NCBI GenBank assembly: GCA_017648225.1
Contig: JAGCJE010000115.1
Span: forward strand, 1-6,832
Length of the DNA: 6,832 bases
Direction of reading: 5' to 3'
Source of the DNA: Kiritimatiellia bacterium
GTDB lineage: Bacteria > Verrucomicrobiota > Kiritimatiellia > RFP12 > UBA1067
The notes beneath the pieces were generated by a model. The model ran no database searches. It worked only from the letters and a program-made list of their open reading frames with translations, and was not told the origin of the DNA. The position numbers and the translations under genes are program-made. This document shows, in pieces, positions 6,328 through 6,832 of this stretch (the first letter of the stretch is position 1; each line of letters begins with the position of its first letter).

Positions 6328-6505
6328 GACTCCCATACTTAAAAAGCTGGGGCCGATCCCTTTTTGGCGCGGAAGCGAGAAGTGTCTTGATTCCCTCGAA
6401 AGGATGTATCGCCGCGCGATGGAGCGTTCGAACCGTGTTCTACAGAAGACGTCGCCGGCAGGAAGCGGCGACTCTCAGTGCGTAGCCTCGTCTGTACAAC
6501 AGTAA
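6317..6505 (+). CDS. Small ORF (62 aa), possible detached C-terminal tail of the SWIM protein
   Basis: The ORF overlaps the SWIM gene by 11 nt in another frame, with a strong Shine-Dalgarno at ideal spacing. The product begins MKIETPILKKLGPIPFWRG and continues SEKCLDSLERMYRRAMERSNRVL, a likely amphipathic helix. From memory, SWIM proteins of the COG4279 type often end in a similar 'LGPPPFW ... LYxxAS' tail, so this may be that tail made as a separate chain. The last 18 or so residues (KTSPAGSGDSQCVASSVQQ) look unconserved and cover a perfect hairpin. Alternatives are a frameshift or assembly error that split one reading frame, or a chance ORF. The good ribosome site and family-like opening argue against chance. 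It is last in the operon; no T-rich intrinsic terminator follows. Confidence 0.6.
   Translation: MKIETPILKKLGPIPFWRGSEKCLDSLERMYRRAMERSNRVLQKTSPAGSGDSQCVASSVQQ
6451..6472. repeat. Perfect 7-bp inverted repeat inside the end of the small ORF
   Basis: GTCGCCG (6451-6457) and CGGCGAC (6466-6472) enclose an 8-nt loop (GCAGGAAG). The stem is GC-rich and would be stable in RNA. No T run follows, so it is not a classical intrinsic terminator. It could protect the 3' end of the operon mRNA from exonucleases or be coincidental. Confidence 0.45.
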
Positions 6506-6530
6506 TTGTTAGTGGCTTCGCGCTTTGTTG

Positions 6531-6560
6531 TTGCTTGCTTGTTGCTATGCTATGTATAAA
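6531..6560 (+). promoter_or_regulatory. Weak candidate promoter before the structured region
   Basis: TTGCTT (6531-6536, 3 of 6) and TATAAA (6555-6560, 5 of 6) are separated by 18 bp, and would start transcription near 6567. A match this weak occurs by chance often; it is listed because it would transcribe the structured block downstream. Confidence 0.15.
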
Positions 6561-6592
6561 TGCGGCCACGGATTTGTGAAACAGGGAGTTTT

Positions 6593-6619
6593 GTAGCGGA
6601 AGGTTAAGTTTTGCGCTAC
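6593..6619. repeat. 6-bp inverted repeat with 15-nt loop
   Basis: GTAGCG (6593-6598) is matched by CGCTAC (6614-6619). A smaller pair follows, GCGC at 6628-6631 and 6637-6640 with loop TTGAC. Each is modest alone; they continue the hairpin-dense pattern of the region. Confidence 0.35.
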
Positions 6620-6643
6620 GCTTAGTTGCGCTTGACGCGCGAC

Positions 6644-6652
6644 CACGAAAAC
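6644..6652 (+). repeat. Direct repeat CACGAAAAC, copy 1
   Basis: CACGAAAAC occurs here, immediately before (sharing one base with) the closing stem of the structured core. It recurs exactly at 6824-6832, 180 bp away. A shorter copy, CACGAAA, lies at 6797-6803. Confidence 0.5.
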
Positions 6653-6776
6653 TGAGGCGGTGACGAATCGTGCATTCGCACGATTGAAGCGATTCCGCTC
6701 GCTTACGGCTTAACGCTTCGCGTTGCCGCCGCGATCGTTATCGCTTCACCCTAACGGGTTTCGTCTCTCGCCTCAG
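6652..6776. other. Cloverleaf-like structured element (possible noncoding RNA or folded-DNA element)
   Basis: The closing stem pairs CTGAGGCG (6652-6659) with CGCCTCAG (6769-6776). After a 2x3 internal loop it continues as GACG (6662-6665) with CGTC (6762-6765). Three branches then follow with almost no unpaired bases: AATCGTGC/GCACGATT (6666-6673, 6678-6685, loop ATTC); GAAGCGAT/ATCGCTTC (6686-6693, 6740-6747); and ACCC/GGGT (6748-6751, 6756-6759). The middle branch continues with TCGC/GCGA (6699-6702, 6731-6734), CGGC/GCCG (6706-6709, 6725-6728) and AACGC/GCGTT (6712-6716, 6720-6724) closed by loop TTC. The strand is undetermined since the pairing is nearly symmetric. This is a manual fold; GC-rich DNA can fold by chance, but continuous stacking at one junction is notable. 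No known RNA family was recognised. Confidence 0.4.
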
Positions 6777-6783
6777 ACACAAA

Positions 6784-6796
6784 ACCCCTACGGGGT
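6784..6796. repeat. Triloop hairpin ACCCC-TAC-GGGGT
   Basis: A perfect 5-bp stem with a 3-nt loop lies 7 nt after the structured core. A run of four A precedes it (6781-6784), so on the minus strand the GC stem is followed by TTTT. A minus-strand intrinsic terminator is therefore possible, though the stem is short. Confidence 0.35.
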
Positions 6797-6805
6797 CACG
6801 AAAGC

Positions 6806-6820
6806 GTCTCCTGCGGAGAC
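6806..6820. repeat. Triloop hairpin GTCTCC-TGC-GGAGAC
   Basis: A perfect 6-bp stem with loop TGC lies 9 nt after the preceding triloop hairpin. The two stems differ in sequence but share the same design (short GC-rich stem, 3-nt loop), as does the AACGC-TTC-GCGTT tip of the core element. Confidence 0.4.
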
Positions 6821-6823
6821 TTA

Positions 6824-6832
6824 CACGAAAAC
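6824..6832 (+). repeat. Direct repeat CACGAAAAC, copy 2 (at window edge)
   Basis: An exact second copy of the 9-mer at 6644-6652, ending on the last base of the window, so any longer repeat unit cannot be seen. It follows the GTCTCC/GGAGAC hairpin by 3 nt. Confidence 0.5.

Larger units (their letters stand above)
6506..6832. other. Gene-free, hairpin-rich region
   Basis: After the last stop codon I see no credible coding frame on either strand. The first part (6521-6560) is rich in TTG/TTGC and short direct repeats (GCTAT twice). From about 6593 on, inverted repeats cover most of the sequence and are itemised separately. No tRNA, rRNA, tmRNA, RNase P or SRP RNA consensus is recognisable. Confidence 0.75.

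Noticed and set aside
6603..6714. Integron attC-like cores (GTTAAGT at 6603 and GCTTAAC at 6708)
   Set aside because: The two cores are in the wrong order for an attC site on either strand, and no integrase or cassette array is visible.
6593..6832. CRISPR array
   Set aside because: The repeats are short inverted repeats of differing sequence, with no regular direct repeat-spacer pattern and no cas genes.

Overview
This window looks like a bacterial chromosome segment of moderate-to-high GC, densely packed, with a divergent promoter region and one long co-directional operon. The mix of genes (a Rex repressor, a QueC enzyme, an exported protein, an unusual PlsC-type acyltransferase, an uncharacterised Cys-rich protein and a bacterial SNF2/SWIM pair) and the style of the proteins suggest a PVC-type bacterium (Verrucomicrobiota / Kiritimatiellota / Lentisphaerota). 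That placement is an impression from recalled families, not a demonstrated assignment.

Left part, minus strand (1-1070): rex, a redox-sensing NADH-responsive repressor, is followed 18 nt downstream by queC (preQ0 synthase), which runs off the left edge. The short gap of 1071-1135 separates rex from the rightward operon and holds a clear extended -10 promoter for the rightward genes. That promoter lies so close to the first usable start codon that the mRNA may be nearly leaderless.

Centre, plus strand (1136-6505): six genes run in one direction with overlaps or gaps of at most 10 nt. They are (1) a secreted protein with a charged coiled-coil tail; (2) a PlsC-type acyltransferase from a GTG start, with Glu in place of the usual motif I Asp; (3) a Cys-rich, probably zinc-binding protein of unknown function; (4) a 792-residue SNF2 ATPase with a complete motor and the N-terminal region typical of SWIM-associated bacterial SNF2 proteins; (5) a SWIM zinc-finger protein; and (6) a 62-residue ORF with a near-ideal Shine-Dalgarno, which looks like a detached C-terminal tail of the SWIM protein. 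Genes 3-6 are the most tightly coupled and probably form one DNA- or RNA-transacting module; genes 1-2 are envelope or lipid functions sharing the transcript.

Right end (6506-6832): no credible gene, but a dense run of inverted repeats. The core, 6652-6776, can be drawn as a closing stem with three immediately adjacent branches (a cloverleaf-like four-way junction), followed by two perfect triloop hairpins. A 9-nt direct repeat occurs just before the core and again at the very end of the window. It could be an unannotated structured RNA, a repeat element, or a folded single-strand DNA site; the sequence alone does not decide. This region and the SNF2-SWIM-small ORF module are the two places most worth following up.
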